DNA of 64,000 bases from Collinsella sp. AF20-14LB (lineage in GTDB: Bacteria > Actinomycetota > Coriobacteriia > Coriobacteriales > Coriobacteriaceae), in the NCBI RefSeq assembly GCF_003459505.1, contig NZ_QRWD01000001.1:12660-76659 (forward strand), in the 5' to 3' direction. Both the position numbers and the translations under genes were made by a program. Below are positions 1-9,066 of this stretch, piece after piece. The first letter of the stretch is position 1, and the number at the start of each line of letters is the position of its first letter. Under the pieces are notes generated by a model. That model was given only the letters and a program-made list of their open reading frames with translations, was not told the DNA's origin and did no database searches.

Positions 1-486
1 GCACATGGCCTTGAGCTCGTGCAGTTTGGCAATGGTACCGGGAATAAAGCTCTGGCCGCCAAAGCCGGGGTTCACGCTCATGAGCAGCACCATGTCGACG
101 ACGTCGATGATGCTCTCGAGCACGCAGACGGGCGTTGCGGGGTTGAGCACCACGCCGGCCTTGACGCCGCGCTGTTGCAGGTGCGTGAGCGTGCGGTGCA
201 GGTGCGTAGAGGCCTCGTAGTGCACGGTGATCATATCGGCGCCGGCATCGGCATACCAATCGACCGTCTCGTCGGGGTTCGTCACCATGAGGTGCGCGTC
301 GACCGGTACATCGGTGGAGCGCTTGACGGCCTTAAGGATGTCAACGCCAAAGGTGAGGTTGCCGGTAAAGTGACCGTCCATAACGTCGAAGTGCACGTAG
401 TCGGCACCGGCGATCTTATCGAGTTCGCCCTTGAGGTTGGCCATGTCGGCCGAGAGGACGGACGGAGCAATTTTGATGGAACCCAT
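1..486 (-). CDS. rpe: Ribulose-phosphate 3-epimerase, 3' end cut by the window edge
   Basis: Interconverts ribulose-5-phosphate and xylulose-5-phosphate in the cytosolic pentose phosphate pathway. The frame opens at an ATG at 484-486 and runs uninterrupted for 162 codons to base 1, so about a quarter of the usual ~220-residue TIM barrel lies outside the window. Visible family motifs are IAPSVLSAD at the N-terminus, HFDVMDGHF (metal/catalytic Asp), DAHLMV and MSVNPGFGGQ (phosphate-binding loop). It lies 18 bases downstream of gpsA on the same strand and is probably the next gene of that operon. Family assignment is firm; the missing part cannot be judged. Confidence 0.93.
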   Translation of the reverse strand, partial: MGSIKIAPSVLSADMANLKGELDKIAGADYVHFDVMDGHFTGNLTFGVDILKAVKRSTDVPVDAHLMVTNPDETVDWYADAGADMITVHYEASTHLHRTLTHLQQRGVKAGVVLNPATPVCVLESIIDVVDMVLLMSVNPGFGGQSFIPGTIAKLHELKAMC

Positions 487-504
487 GGTAGAAGCCTTTC
501 TGCG

Positions 505-1512
505 CTAGTCGGTGAGTCCGTAGAACTCTTGGGAGGGTACGCGATCGGTAAGAATCTCGAGCGCCCTATCCAAAGTAACACCGTTGTAGAGCGTTTGCTC
601 CACGGCAAAGGTGAGCGGAATGTCTACGCCCAGTGAACGGGCGAGCTCGCTCACGCTGCGGGCGGCGACGGCGCCCTCGACCACCATATGCGTGCGCGCC
701 TGGTACTCGTCGAGCGACACGCCGTGGGCAAACTCGTAGCCAAAGGTGCGGTTGCGCGAATGCTCCGAGGTACAGGTGGCGATAAGATCACCCATGCCGG
801 CAAGACCCATGCAGGTCATGGCCTGACCGCCGCGGGCGTGTACCAGGCGGCTGATCTCGGCTAGACCACGCGTCATGATGAGGGCGAGCGTGTTGTCGCC
901 CGCGCCGGAGCCGGCTGAAATGCCGCACACGATGGCGATGACGTTTTTCATGGCTCCGCAAACCTCGACGCCGGTCATGTCCTGCGACAGGTAGATGCGG
1001 AAGGCCGTGGATAGGAGCAGGTCCTTAAAGGTCTCCCCAATCTGCGGTTCTTCGCTGGCGATGACGGCGGCAGAAAGCCCGCCGCAGCAGATCTCCTCGG
1101 CATGGTTGGGGCCGGAGAGCGCCGCCACGCGTGCCTCGTTGCCGATCTCGCTGGCAATGACCTCGCTCATGAGCAGGCCGGACTCGGGCTCAATGCCCTT
1201 GGTGAGGCAGAGCACCGGGGTGTCGGTGGCGATACAAGGTGCCGCCTGATGGCATACGCTGCGCAGGTGCGTGGAGGGCACGGCAAAGATGATGGCATCG
1301 GCGCCGTCGAGCGCCTGGGCTAGATCCGTCGTGGCGACGACGTTTTCCGGCAGCACGTAATCCACTAGATAGCGGGGATTACGGTGCTCGCCGTTAATGC
1401 CGGCGGCCGTCTGCTCGCTATGGGCCCACATGGTCACGCGCTCGGCTCGAGCGGCGGCAAGGCCAGCGACGGCGGTTCCCCAGGAGCCGGAGCCAATCAG
1501 CGCAACATTCAT
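505..1512 (-). CDS. gpsA: NAD(P)-dependent glycerol-3-phosphate dehydrogenase
   Basis: Reduces dihydroxyacetone phosphate to sn-glycerol-3-phosphate, the backbone for membrane phospholipids. The 335-residue protein has the usual family length. The Rossmann loop GSGSWGTAVA lies at residues 7-16, and the catalytic region holds CGAMKNVIAI and the GAGDNTLALIMTRG segment. The start at 1512 is preceded by an AGGAGAG ribosome site that lies inside the end of plsY. Its neighbour plsY uses the product, so the pair supplies lysophosphatidate. Confidence is high. Confidence 0.96.
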   Translation of the reverse strand: MNVALIGSGSWGTAVAGLAAARAERVTMWAHSEQTAAGINGEHRNPRYLVDYVLPENVVATTDLAQALDGADAIIFAVPSTHLRSVCHQAAPCIATDTPVLCLTKGIEPESGLLMSEVIASEIGNEARVAALSGPNHAEEICCGGLSAAVIASEEPQIGETFKDLLLSTAFRIYLSQDMTGVEVCGAMKNVIAIVCGISAGSGAGDNTLALIMTRGLAEISRLVHARGGQAMTCMGLAGMGDLIATCTSEHSRNRTFGYEFAHGVSLDEYQARTHMVVEGAVAARSVSELARSLGVDIPLTFAVEQTLYNGVTLDRALEILTDRVPSQEFYGLTD

Positions 1513-1521
1513 GACTCTCTC

Positions 1522-2205
1522 CTACTTATCGTCGGGCTCGGTGACGCGCTTGGTAAACGAGAGTTTGGACTCCTTGCCCGTCATGAGCTTTTTGATGTTC
1601 GCGCGATGGGCCCACACCACGGTGATGCCGATCATCGCCATGCAGAACTTTAGTCCCAGGCTGCCGTACGGAAAGACCGCGCAGACGGCGATGGGAAGAC
1701 CGATGGCCGCGGCAAGCGAGCCTACCGACACAAACTTGGTGATGGCGACGGCCACGATAAACATGCCCAGCAGCGAAAGCCCGATGGGCCAGTACCAGGC
1801 GAGGATGACGCCCAAGCCCACGGCGATACCCTTGCCGCCATGGAAGATGAGGTAGGGCGAGAAGATGTGGCCCCACACCGCAGCCAGGCAGATGACGCCG
1901 AGCATCCAGTCGCCGGCGGCGCCGGGGGCCATAATGCTCGGCGGAAAACCATAGCCCACGCTCGCGATGAGCGGACGGGCGATGACAACGCAGATGGCGC
2001 CCTTAAGGCAGTCGAGCAGCAGCGTGAGCGCGGCCACCTTGGGACCGGCCACACGTAGCGCGTTGGTGGTGCCGATGTTGCCGGAGCCCGCCTTGCGAAT
2101 GTCCGTGTGGTTGAACACGCGGCCCAAGATCAGGCCAAACGGAATCGCTCCGATAAAGAACGATACCACGGCGCAGATGGCGGTCAGCAGAATCGGATTA
2201 TGCAT
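1522..2205 (-). CDS. plsY: Acyl-phosphate:glycerol-3-phosphate acyltransferase PlsY
   Basis: Integral membrane enzyme that transfers an acyl group from acyl-phosphate to glycerol-3-phosphate, the first step of phosphatidate synthesis. I chose the ATG at 2205 (MHNPILLTAI) because the protein then opens directly with a membrane segment as in the family. An earlier in-frame ATG at 2253 would add 16 charged residues encoded inside der. Family motifs are FGLILGR, KAGSGNIGTTNALR (phosphate-binding loop) and HGGKGIAVGLG. About five hydrophobic segments are visible. The gene overlaps the end of der by 8 bases. Confidence 0.94.
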   Translation of the reverse strand: MHNPILLTAICAVVSFFIGAIPFGLILGRVFNHTDIRKAGSGNIGTTNALRVAGPKVAALTLLLDCLKGAICVVIARPLIASVGYGFPPSIMAPGAAGDWMLGVICLAAVWGHIFSPYLIFHGGKGIAVGLGVILAWYWPIGLSLLGMFIVAVAITKFVSVGSLAAAIGLPIAVCAVFPYGSLGLKFCMAMIGITVVWAHRANIKKLMTGKESKLSFTKRVTEPDDK

Positions 2206-3532
2206 CCTTTTGCTCCTTCTTCCTAAAGAAGAGTCGAATGGGTGTGCCGGCAAAGTCGAAGGTCGAGCGCATGCGGTTCTCCACGTAGCGCTGGTAGGTG
2301 TCGTTGACCAGGTCGCTGTGGTTGACGAAGAATGTGAACGTCGGCGGGTTGACGCCCGTCTGGGTCACGTAGTGCATGCGCAGGCGGCGCTTGCCGTCCA
2401 CCACGGTATGACCGAACTCGCGCAGGTCGGTGAGGAACGTGTTGAGGCGTGAGGTGCTAATCTTCTGCGAGCGCGTCTTCTCGGCCGCGTCGACCATTGC
2501 CCAAATCTTCTCGACGCTGCGGCCGGTCAGGGCCGAAATGCGCAGATACTGGGCCCAGGGAGCCATGACGCCCAGACGGCGGTCGATGGTCTCCATGCAG
2601 GCCTCGCGCTTGCGGTCGTCGTCGAGCAGGTCCCACTTGTTGAGCAGCACCACGATGGCGCAGCCGCGCTCGATGGCCAAGCCCATGACCTTCTGATCCT
2701 GCTCGGTGACGCCCACTGAGGCGTCGACGACAAGCAGCGCCACGTCGGCGCGGTCGATGGCGCGCAGGCCGCGGACCATGGAGTAGTACTCGATGTTTTC
2801 GTACACGGTGCTCTTCTTGCGAATGCCCGCGGTGTCGACCATGCGGTAGTGCTTACCGTTGCGCTCCACGACTGTGTCGATGGCGTCGCGCGTCGTGCCG
2901 GCAATGTTGGACACGATAGAACGGTCGGCGCCCAGGATGCGGTTGAACAGCGACGACTTACCGGCATTGGGGCGGCCGATGATGGCGACGTTCAGCGCGT
3001 CGGGGAACTCATCGGCGACCTCGTCCTCTTCCTCCGGAAGCAGGGCCACGATGTCATCGAGCAGGTCGCCCGTGCCGTGGCCATGCAGGGCCGAGAGCGG
3101 CGTGGGCTCGCCGATGCCGAGCGAATAGAACTCCCAGATGCTGTCGTTTTCGCGATCGGGGTTGTCGAGCTTGTTCACCAGCAGAAAGACCGGCTTGTCG
3201 CAGCGCTTGAGCATGCGGGCGACCGACTCGTCCTCCTCGGTGACGCCGGTGCGGCCATCGACCACAAACAGGATGACGGCGGCTTCCTCGGCGGCGGCGA
3301 GCGCCTGGTCGCGGATGGACGTGGCAAAGACGTCGTCGCTCTTGAGCGGCTCGATACCGCCCGTGTCGACGATGGTGAACTCGCGGCCGTTCCAATCGGC
3401 CGTGTGGTACGAGCGGTCGCGCGTGACGCCGCGGGACTCGTGGACGATGGCGTCCGAGGTCTGGGCCAGGCGGTTAACGAGCGTGGACTTGCCCACGTTG
3501 GGGCGTCCGACGACGGCGACGATAGGTTTCAT
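2198..3532 (-). CDS. der: Ribosome-assembly GTPase Der (EngA)
   Basis: Essential tandem GTPase that acts in maturation of the 50S ribosomal subunit. The first G domain opens with GRPNVGKST near residues 8-16 and the second with GRPNAGKSS near residues 185-193. Both are followed by DTAG-type switch motifs and NKxD motifs. A KH-like C-terminal domain ends in FRKKEQKDA. The ATG at 3532 is preceded by AAAGGAGAGCAG, a strong ribosome site, so a longer in-frame opening back to 3703 is not used. The length of 444 residues is typical. Confidence 0.96.
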   Translation of the reverse strand: MKPIVAVVGRPNVGKSTLVNRLAQTSDAIVHESRGVTRDRSYHTADWNGREFTIVDTGGIEPLKSDDVFATSIRDQALAAAEEAAVILFVVDGRTGVTEEDESVARMLKRCDKPVFLLVNKLDNPDRENDSIWEFYSLGIGEPTPLSALHGHGTGDLLDDIVALLPEEEDEVADEFPDALNVAIIGRPNAGKSSLFNRILGADRSIVSNIAGTTRDAIDTVVERNGKHYRMVDTAGIRKKSTVYENIEYYSMVRGLRAIDRADVALLVVDASVGVTEQDQKVMGLAIERGCAIVVLLNKWDLLDDDRKREACMETIDRRLGVMAPWAQYLRISALTGRSVEKIWAMVDAAEKTRSQKISTSRLNTFLTDLREFGHTVVDGKRRLRMHYVTQTGVNPPTFTFFVNHSDLVNDTYQRYVENRMRSTFDFAGTPIRLFFRKKEQKDA

Positions 3533-3542
3533 CTGCTCTCCT

Positions 3543-4985
3543 TTAATGGGTAGGGTCAGTGGAATTAGTAGAGTCGGCGGGCACAATGCCAAGGATGTGC
3601 TCCAGGGTATCGAGCAGCTCATGCGGCATGGTCGATACCACATGAACCTCGGCGCCGCGACTGGTAAGGCTTGCGAGTAAATCGTCACGATGATACTCGT
3701 CAAGCGTCATGCCGTCAGCGTTGAACATGAGCTTAGGCACAAAGAGCATAACCCCCGAGAGGTCCTGGGGCAGCTGCTCCAGAATATCGCAGGCGACGAT
3801 GAGGCCGGTCACGTCCACGTTGCCGCCAAAGTAGCGGTTCTTGATGGCTGTGACGGTGCCGGCGAGACCATGCGGCGACTCCACAAAGCGCGCCACGGTG
3901 TCGCGCGCGCTGGCGCCGGAGAGGCACAGAAGGCGCTGATTGCGCTCGGCGATGCCAGCGCGGACGCGGGCCAGACGCTCGGCGTCGGCGGCAAGCACGT
4001 CGTCGGTCTCATCCAGATACGAGCGGATCATGCCGATGCCGTCGTAGTACTGCGGGTAACCGTCGTAAAAGTCCGCCTCGGGAGGATCGATGCCGGCGTC
4101 CAGATAGAATTCGTCGCTCATCTGGAAGGTGTGGCGGCCAAAGCGCTCATAGGCGCGGTCCTGGAACGGTCGGATCATGGCAATGGTCTCGCGCGCCAGC
4201 TCGGGTTTGTCGCTGTAGGACCAGCTAAAGCGGTTTTGGTGCTTGGTAAAACCGAGCGGCACAATGCCCAGGCTGGTGATCTGCTCATGTTCCTCGCAGT
4301 AGCGCAGGGTCTTTTCCAGCTCCTCGCCGTCGTTCATGCCGGGGCACAACACGATCTGCGCGTGAATCTCGATGCCGGCGGCCATGATGGCCTCGAGTAC
4401 GTCCATGCCGCGCTGGGCGTTGCGGCCCATCATGCGGCGGCGGACATCGGGGCTCACGGCGTGGACCGACACGTTCATGGGGCTCATGTTGCGTTGGATG
4501 ACGTTTTGAACATCTTCGTCGGAGAGGTTCGTGAGCGTGACAAAGTTGCCCTGTAAAAAGCTCAGGCGATAGTCGTCGTCGCGAATGTAGAGCGTGGAGC
4601 GGCCGCCCTTGGGCAGCATCGTCATAAAGCAGAATACGCAGGCGTTGACGCAGGTACGCATGCCGTCGAAGATGGGGCCATCGAACTCCAAGCCCCAGTC
4701 CTCGCCGGGAAAGCGGTCGAGCTCGACGGGGGTGACGGTGCCGTCGCGCGGGTCGAATACCTCCAGCTCGACGGTATCATCGTCGGCCTCCCAGAGCCAC
4801 ACAATCATGTCGGTAAGCTGCTCACCGTTGACCGTGAGCACGCGCATGCCCGGCTCGATACCCACATCCCACGCGGGCGATTCGGGACGCACGTTCTTGA
4901 CGAGCGCGCCCTCACCCGGCTCGGGGTCGCGGCTGCGCCCGTAATCGGCCACCTCGGCGGCGTATGCGGGTACGGTCTGGTCCAT
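3543..4985 (-). CDS. DUF512 radical-SAM protein with N-terminal PDZ-like domain
   Basis: The protein has a PDZ-like module (about residues 25-75, with PESPAWDVGIEPGMRVLTVNG), a radical-SAM cluster motif CVNACVFCF (Cys112, Cys116, Cys119; CX3CX2C), and a long C-terminal DUF512 region. This architecture is conserved in Firmicutes, Actinobacteria and cyanobacteria, but its reaction is not established to my knowledge. The ATG at 4985 lies 2 bases past the ispH stop, so the genes are translationally coupled. The der gene follows after 10 bases, as in many relatives of this genus. I infer a 4Fe-4S enzyme from the motif; the substrate is unknown. Confidence 0.88.
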   Translation of the reverse strand: MDQTVPAYAAEVADYGRSRDPEPGEGALVKNVRPESPAWDVGIEPGMRVLTVNGEQLTDMIVWLWEADDDTVELEVFDPRDGTVTPVELDRFPGEDWGLEFDGPIFDGMRTCVNACVFCFMTMLPKGGRSTLYIRDDDYRLSFLQGNFVTLTNLSDEDVQNVIQRNMSPMNVSVHAVSPDVRRRMMGRNAQRGMDVLEAIMAAGIEIHAQIVLCPGMNDGEELEKTLRYCEEHEQITSLGIVPLGFTKHQNRFSWSYSDKPELARETIAMIRPFQDRAYERFGRHTFQMSDEFYLDAGIDPPEADFYDGYPQYYDGIGMIRSYLDETDDVLAADAERLARVRAGIAERNQRLLCLSGASARDTVARFVESPHGLAGTVTAIKNRYFGGNVDVTGLIVACDILEQLPQDLSGVMLFVPKLMFNADGMTLDEYHRDDLLASLTSRGAEVHVVSTMPHELLDTLEHILGIVPADSTNSTDPTH

Positions 4986-4987
4986 GG

Positions 4988-5887
4988 TTAGCGGCAAAGC
5001 TCCTTGATGCGCTCGACGGCGCGTTCGATGTGTTCTTGCGGGGTGGAGGCTCCGGCGGTGATGCCGATGTGGTGAGCTTCGGTAAACCACGCGGCCTGGA
5101 GCTCAGAAGCTTCCTCGATGTGATACGTGCGCTCGCAGGCGTCTGCGCAAATCTGCGCCAGGCGGCGGGTGTTGCCTGAGTTCTTGCCGCCCACCACGAC
5201 CATGCAGTCGCAGCGGTTAGCAAGTGTGGCTGCTGCTCGTTGACGCTCACTCGTGGCAGCGCAGATGGTGTTGATCACACGTAGCTCCTGCACGCGCGGG
5301 GTGATAGCTGCCACGACCTCGGCGAGGTTCTGTGCGGTCTGAGTGGTCTGCACGACGAGGCCTACCTTGCCCTTGAGCGGTAGTGCGTCCGCATCGGCGG
5401 CGCAACTCACGACTTGAGCGTCATCACCAGCGTGGCCCAGAATGCCCTCGACCTCGGGGTGGCCCGGCTCGCCCACGACGATCACGCGGTAGCCTTCGCG
5501 CACCAGGCGCTCGGCCGCCACATGGACCTTCTTCACGTAGGGGCAGGTGGCGTCGACCACGGTAAGGTCGCGCTTGCGGGCAGCATCGATCACCTGCGGC
5601 ACCACGCCGTGGGCGCGGATGATCACGGTGCCCGACGCGGCATCGTCCAGGGTATCGGCCAGACCAACGCCTGCCTCGGCGAGCTCGCGTACTACGATGG
5701 GGTTATGGATGAGCGGACCCAGCGTGTGGACCTGAGCGCTCTCCCCTGCCTGCGGCGCGGCGGCCAATGCCATGTCGAGCGCGCGCTGCACGCCGTAGCA
5801 GGTGCCGGCGTGAGCTGCAATCTCGATGGTGGGCGCGGTGGCTTGGTCGGACGCAGTCGCGGCGGTGTTCGTCACGTTCTCGCTCAT
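4988..5887 (-). CDS. ispH: 4-hydroxy-3-methylbut-2-enyl diphosphate reductase IspH
   Basis: Last enzyme of the MEP pathway. It converts HMBPP to isopentenyl and dimethylallyl diphosphate using a 4Fe-4S cluster. The three cluster cysteines are visible in HAGTCYGVQRAL (Cys30), VDATCPYVKKVH and INTICAATSERQ. The region VVGGKNSGNTRRLAQIC is also typical. The start at 5887 lies directly after the plsC stop and gives the usual ~299 residues, with a Thr/Ala-rich leader of about 20 residues before the conserved core. It is tightly packed between plsC and the DUF512 gene. Confidence is high. Confidence 0.95.
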   Translation of the reverse strand: MSENVTNTAATASDQATAPTIEIAAHAGTCYGVQRALDMALAAAPQAGESAQVHTLGPLIHNPIVVRELAEAGVGLADTLDDAASGTVIIRAHGVVPQVIDAARKRDLTVVDATCPYVKKVHVAAERLVREGYRVIVVGEPGHPEVEGILGHAGDDAQVVSCAADADALPLKGKVGLVVQTTQTAQNLAEVVAAITPRVQELRVINTICAATSERQRAAATLANRCDCMVVVGGKNSGNTRRLAQICADACERTYHIEEASELQAAWFTEAHHIGITAGASTPQEHIERAVERIKELCR

Positions 5888-5889
5888 GG

Positions 5890-6618
5890 CTAGAACCTGC
5901 CCGGATGCTCGGCGCACAGCTCGTCGCGCATGGCGTATACGCGGCTCATAGCCTCGGACTCAAACCAGGCCAAGCGCTCCGTACGCTTAAGCCCGGCCGG
6001 TGCATCGGAAAGCGAGACGGCTTTGCCGGCACGAATCCAGCACTTCTTGGGACGCATGAGCTTTTTGCCCGCGGGCGTGATATCAGACCAGCCGCAGATG
6101 GCGAGCGGGTTGACGGGCGCCTTGCCCATCTGAGCGATGAGCGCAAAACCGCCGTGGACCTCGGGCTTGATCTCGCGCGAGCGGATGCGCGTGCCCTCGG
6201 GGAAGATCAGGACGTCCTCGCCGCGCTGCAGCGCATGCTGGGCGGCGCGCAGGCACTTCATGTCGGCGGTGCCACGCTCGACAGGAATGCCGCCCACGCG
6301 GCTAAAGGCCCAGCGTACGATCTTGCTCTTGGCGAATTCGGATTTAAAGATGGGACGCACGCGGCGGCCGCCAAAGTACAGCGCCGTCTCCACGGCCAGC
6401 ACCTCGGCCATCGAGGTGTGGTTGCAGATGACCACGCTGCCGCGGCCTTCCTGGCGCTCAAACAGCAGGTCAGCGTCCTCGACCTTCCAACGCCACATGA
6501 GCTTGGAGAAGGCCCACAGGATGCCCATGACCACGGCGACGATGCCGCGGATGAGCGCCGGGAACTCGACATAGGGGGCGTTGTAGTAATCCTCGGGCGT
6601 CTGCTTAAACAGGCGCAT
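5890..6618 (-). CDS. plsC: 1-acyl-sn-glycerol-3-phosphate acyltransferase family (PlsC-like)
   Basis: Membrane-associated acyltransferase expected to convert lysophosphatidate to phosphatidate, complementing PlsY in the same gene run. One hydrophobic segment lies near residues 22-42. The acyltransferase motifs are NHTSMAE (catalytic His), FPEGTRIRS (glycerol-phosphate binding) and a GGIPVERG segment. The oddity is the first motif: the family consensus is HX4D, whereas this protein shows His followed four residues later by Glu. The length of 242 residues is normal. Another lysophospholipid or lipid acceptor cannot be excluded. Confidence 0.87.
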   Translation of the reverse strand: MRLFKQTPEDYYNAPYVEFPALIRGIVAVVMGILWAFSKLMWRWKVEDADLLFERQEGRGSVVICNHTSMAEVLAVETALYFGGRRVRPIFKSEFAKSKIVRWAFSRVGGIPVERGTADMKCLRAAQHALQRGEDVLIFPEGTRIRSREIKPEVHGGFALIAQMGKAPVNPLAICGWSDITPAGKKLMRPKKCWIRAGKAVSLSDAPAGLKRTERLAWFESEAMSRVYAMRDELCAEHPGRF

Positions 6619-6621
6619 GGG

Positions 6622-7308
6622 CTACCTCCTTTGGTTGATGAGGCCCTCGATAATGCGTACGACCTCGTCGATGGTGTGGGCGGTGGAGTCGACGTGCACG
6701 GCGTCCTCGGCTGGCACGAGCGGCGCGACCTCGCGGCTGCTGTCGAGCTTGTCGCGCTGTTTGAGGGCGTCGAGGGTCTCGTCTACCTCGGCCTCGAGTT
6801 GCTCGGAGGTGAGCGGCTGGGCATCGTTTTGGTGACGCTGCAGCACGCGGCGGCGGGCACGCTCGCGCGGGTCGGCGGTCAGAAAGACCTTGACCTGTGC
6901 GTTGGGGAACACGACGGTGCCGATGTCGCGACCCTCGGCCACGATATCGCGATCCTCGGCGGCGCGGCGCTGATGGATGAGCATGGCGGCGCGCACGCCC
7001 GGGTAGGCCGAGACCTTGGACACGTTGGCGTCGACCTGCGGGGTGCGAATGGCAGCCGAGGCATCCTGGCCATCAATGGTCAGGCGTGTGTCTTCGCCAG
7101 TGCCGTTGGTAAAGCGGATTTCGATCTGCTCGGCGAGGGCATCGATGGCGGCCTCGTCGTCCAGATCGATGCCGCGGTCGAGCGCGGCGAAGGTGACGGC
7201 GCGATACATGGCGCCCGTGTCGAGCTTGTTAAAGCCCAGCTGGCGGGCGATCTCCTTGGCGATGGTGGACTTGCCGGAACCGGCGGGGCCGTCGATGGCG
7301 ACGATCAT
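6622..7308 (-). CDS. cmk: Cytidylate kinase
   Basis: Phosphorylates CMP and dCMP with ATP to feed pyrimidine nucleotide pools. The P-loop AIDGPAGSGKST sits at the N-terminus. It is followed by KLDTGAMYRA (nucleotide monophosphate binding), GRDIGTVVFP and the DPRERARRR lid segment, all characteristic of the family. The 228-residue length is normal. It stops 3 bases before the plsC start, so the two genes are almost certainly co-transcribed. The combination of rluB-like gene, cmk, acyltransferase, ispH and der is a common order in Gram-positive bacteria. Confidence 0.96.
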   Translation of the reverse strand: MIVAIDGPAGSGKSTIAKEIARQLGFNKLDTGAMYRAVTFAALDRGIDLDDEAAIDALAEQIEIRFTNGTGEDTRLTIDGQDASAAIRTPQVDANVSKVSAYPGVRAAMLIHQRRAAEDRDIVAEGRDIGTVVFPNAQVKVFLTADPRERARRRVLQRHQNDAQPLTSEQLEAEVDETLDALKQRDKLDSSREVAPLVPAEDAVHVDSTAHTIDEVVRIIEGLINQRR

Positions 7309-7374
7309 GCAATGCTTCCTTTCGATGGTTGACGTGCTGGTATGGTTCGTGGGCGCTGGGGCACGGCGGGTTGC

Positions 7375-8340
7375 CTAGCCCGTGTAGCGCTCGCGGTAGG
7401 TGTTGCGCTTGGGTGCGGAGCCGTGGCTGCCGTGGTGACGCGTGCGGCTGGCGGGCGTATCTTGGGGCTTGCCGCCGTTGCGCTTGGCGCTCGCCTGCTT
7501 GGGCGGGATGCCGCCGGCCTTGAGGATCTGCACCTCGCGGTCGGTGAGCTCGCGCCACGAGCCCTTGGCCACGTCCTCGAGCTCAAGGCCGGCAAAGTTG
7601 CAGCGGTGCAGGCGGATCACAGGATGGTGAATCTTGCCCAGCATGCGCTTGACCTGGTTCTTGCGGCCTTCTCGGATGATGACCTCCACGGCGGTGGTGC
7701 CGGGCTTGATGCCTTGCGGAGCCACGGCTTCGGCCTCGCGCGCGTTAATGACACGGCAGATTGCCGGCTGGCACAGGCCGTCGTCGAGCTCGATGCCACG
7801 GCGGAGCGGCGTGAGATCGCGGTCGGTCAGCTGCCCGTCCACGAGTGCCTGGTAGGTCTTGTAGACGTGCTTGCTGGGGTGCAGCAGATCCTGCGACAGG
7901 TCGCCGTCGGTGGTAAAGAGCAAAAGGCCTGTGGTGTCGCGGTCCAGGCGGCCCACCGGAAACAGGCCCGGAAATCGGTCGCGGGGGACCAGATCGGCCA
8001 CGCAAGGGCGCTCCTGCGGGTCGCTCATGGTAGTGAGGTAGTCGGTCGGCTTGTAGAGCATCAGGTACACGGCGCCCTGGTTGAGCTTGACAGGCATGCC
8101 GTCGACCTCGATGTGATCGCGTTCGACGTCGACCTTGGTGCCCAGCTCGGTCGCGACCTCGCCGTTGACGGTCACGCGGCCGGCGGTCATTAGGTCCTCC
8201 GAGCCACGGCGGCTCGCCACGCCCGCGCGCGCCAAAAAGCGCTGCAGGCGCATGGTGTGCGGATAGACGGGCTGTGCGTCGGTTGCGGGTACTGCGTTGC
8301 CCATGGCGCGCGTCTCCCCTACTTCGTTAGTCCTCGTCAT
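7375..8340 (-). CDS. RsuA/RluB-family rRNA pseudouridine synthase
   Basis: Isomerises a uridine in ribosomal RNA, probably 23S rRNA as for RluB. An S4 RNA-binding domain spans LQRFLARAGVASRRGSEDL and following residues, and the catalytic Asp is in VGRLDRDTTGLLLFTTDG. The C-terminal tail is basic and low in complexity. I chose the ATG at 8340 because GGAGG lies six bases upstream. It overlaps the end of scpB by 14 bases. An ATG at 8304 (MGNAVP) is a second possibility with a weaker ribosome site. The scpA-scpB-rluB order is widely conserved. Confidence 0.9.
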   Translation of the reverse strand: MTRTNEVGETRAMGNAVPATDAQPVYPHTMRLQRFLARAGVASRRGSEDLMTAGRVTVNGEVATELGTKVDVERDHIEVDGMPVKLNQGAVYLMLYKPTDYLTTMSDPQERPCVADLVPRDRFPGLFPVGRLDRDTTGLLLFTTDGDLSQDLLHPSKHVYKTYQALVDGQLTDRDLTPLRRGIELDDGLCQPAICRVINAREAEAVAPQGIKPGTTAVEVIIREGRKNQVKRMLGKIHHPVIRLHRCNFAGLELEDVAKGSWRELTDREVQILKAGGIPPKQASAKRNGGKPQDTPASRTRHHGSHGSAPKRNTYRERYTG

Positions 8341-9055
8341 GCAAATCCTCCGAGGTCTCGTCGACGACCAGGGTTTCCAAGTCCTCGACTGCCTCAACAT
8401 CTTCAACATCGGTATCGAGCAGATCGCGCTCTTCGTCCAGGTCCTCGGCCTGCTCCTCGAGCGTGGACTGAATGCTTCGGCCGCTCAGGCGCTCGCGGAT
8501 AAACTGACGCGACTGCTCGTCGGGGGCAAACTGCTCCAGGTCGGGCAGGTCGCGGGTGGAGCGCAGGCCGAACTTCTCCAAAAAGGCGTTGGTCGTGCCG
8601 TAAATGATGGCCTGACCGCGCTGGGGGTCGCGTCCGAGCTCGCGCACCAGACCTTTGTCCACGAGCGACGCGATGACGCCGTCAGAATTGACGCCGCGGA
8701 TGCCTTTGACCACCTCGCGCGTCACGGGCTGGTGGTATGCGATGACGGCCAGTGTTTCGAGCGCCGCCTGCGACAGCTTTTGCGTGTCCCAGCTCAGCAC
8801 ATAGGCCTCGACCACGTCGTGGTAGGCGGGATGCGTAAACAGGCGCCACCCGCCGGCGACCTCGCGCAGCTGAAAGCCACGGTTGGCCTCCTCGTACTCA
8901 ACCTTGAGCTCGGCGAGCAGCGATGCGCACTCGCCGGGGGCGATATCCAGTGCGCCGGCGAGCGCGGGCGCACTCACCGGGTCGCTCGACACCAGCAGCA
9001 GAGCCTCAAGGGCGCCTTTGATGCTGTTTGCCTCCAGCGTGGAAAGGGTTGACAT
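8327..9055 (-). CDS. scpB: Segregation and condensation protein B
   Basis: ScpB is the kite subunit that, with ScpA and SMC, forms the chromosome condensation complex. The protein has two winged-helix units with the conserved segments LSQAALETLAVIAYHQPVTR and IRGVNSDGVIASLVDKGLV, and ends the core with FLEKFGLRSTRDLPDL. An acidic C-terminal extension (about 50 residues rich in Asp and Glu) follows the core and is longer than in Bacillus. It starts 11 bases after scpA ends. Confidence is high from sequence and context. Confidence 0.95.
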   Translation of the reverse strand: MSTLSTLEANSIKGALEALLLVSSDPVSAPALAGALDIAPGECASLLAELKVEYEEANRGFQLREVAGGWRLFTHPAYHDVVEAYVLSWDTQKLSQAALETLAVIAYHQPVTREVVKGIRGVNSDGVIASLVDKGLVRELGRDPQRGQAIIYGTTNAFLEKFGLRSTRDLPDLEQFAPDEQSRQFIRERLSGRSIQSTLEEQAEDLDEERDLLDTDVEDVEAVEDLETLVVDETSEDLHDED

Positions 9056-9066
9056 GGTTGCGGCTC

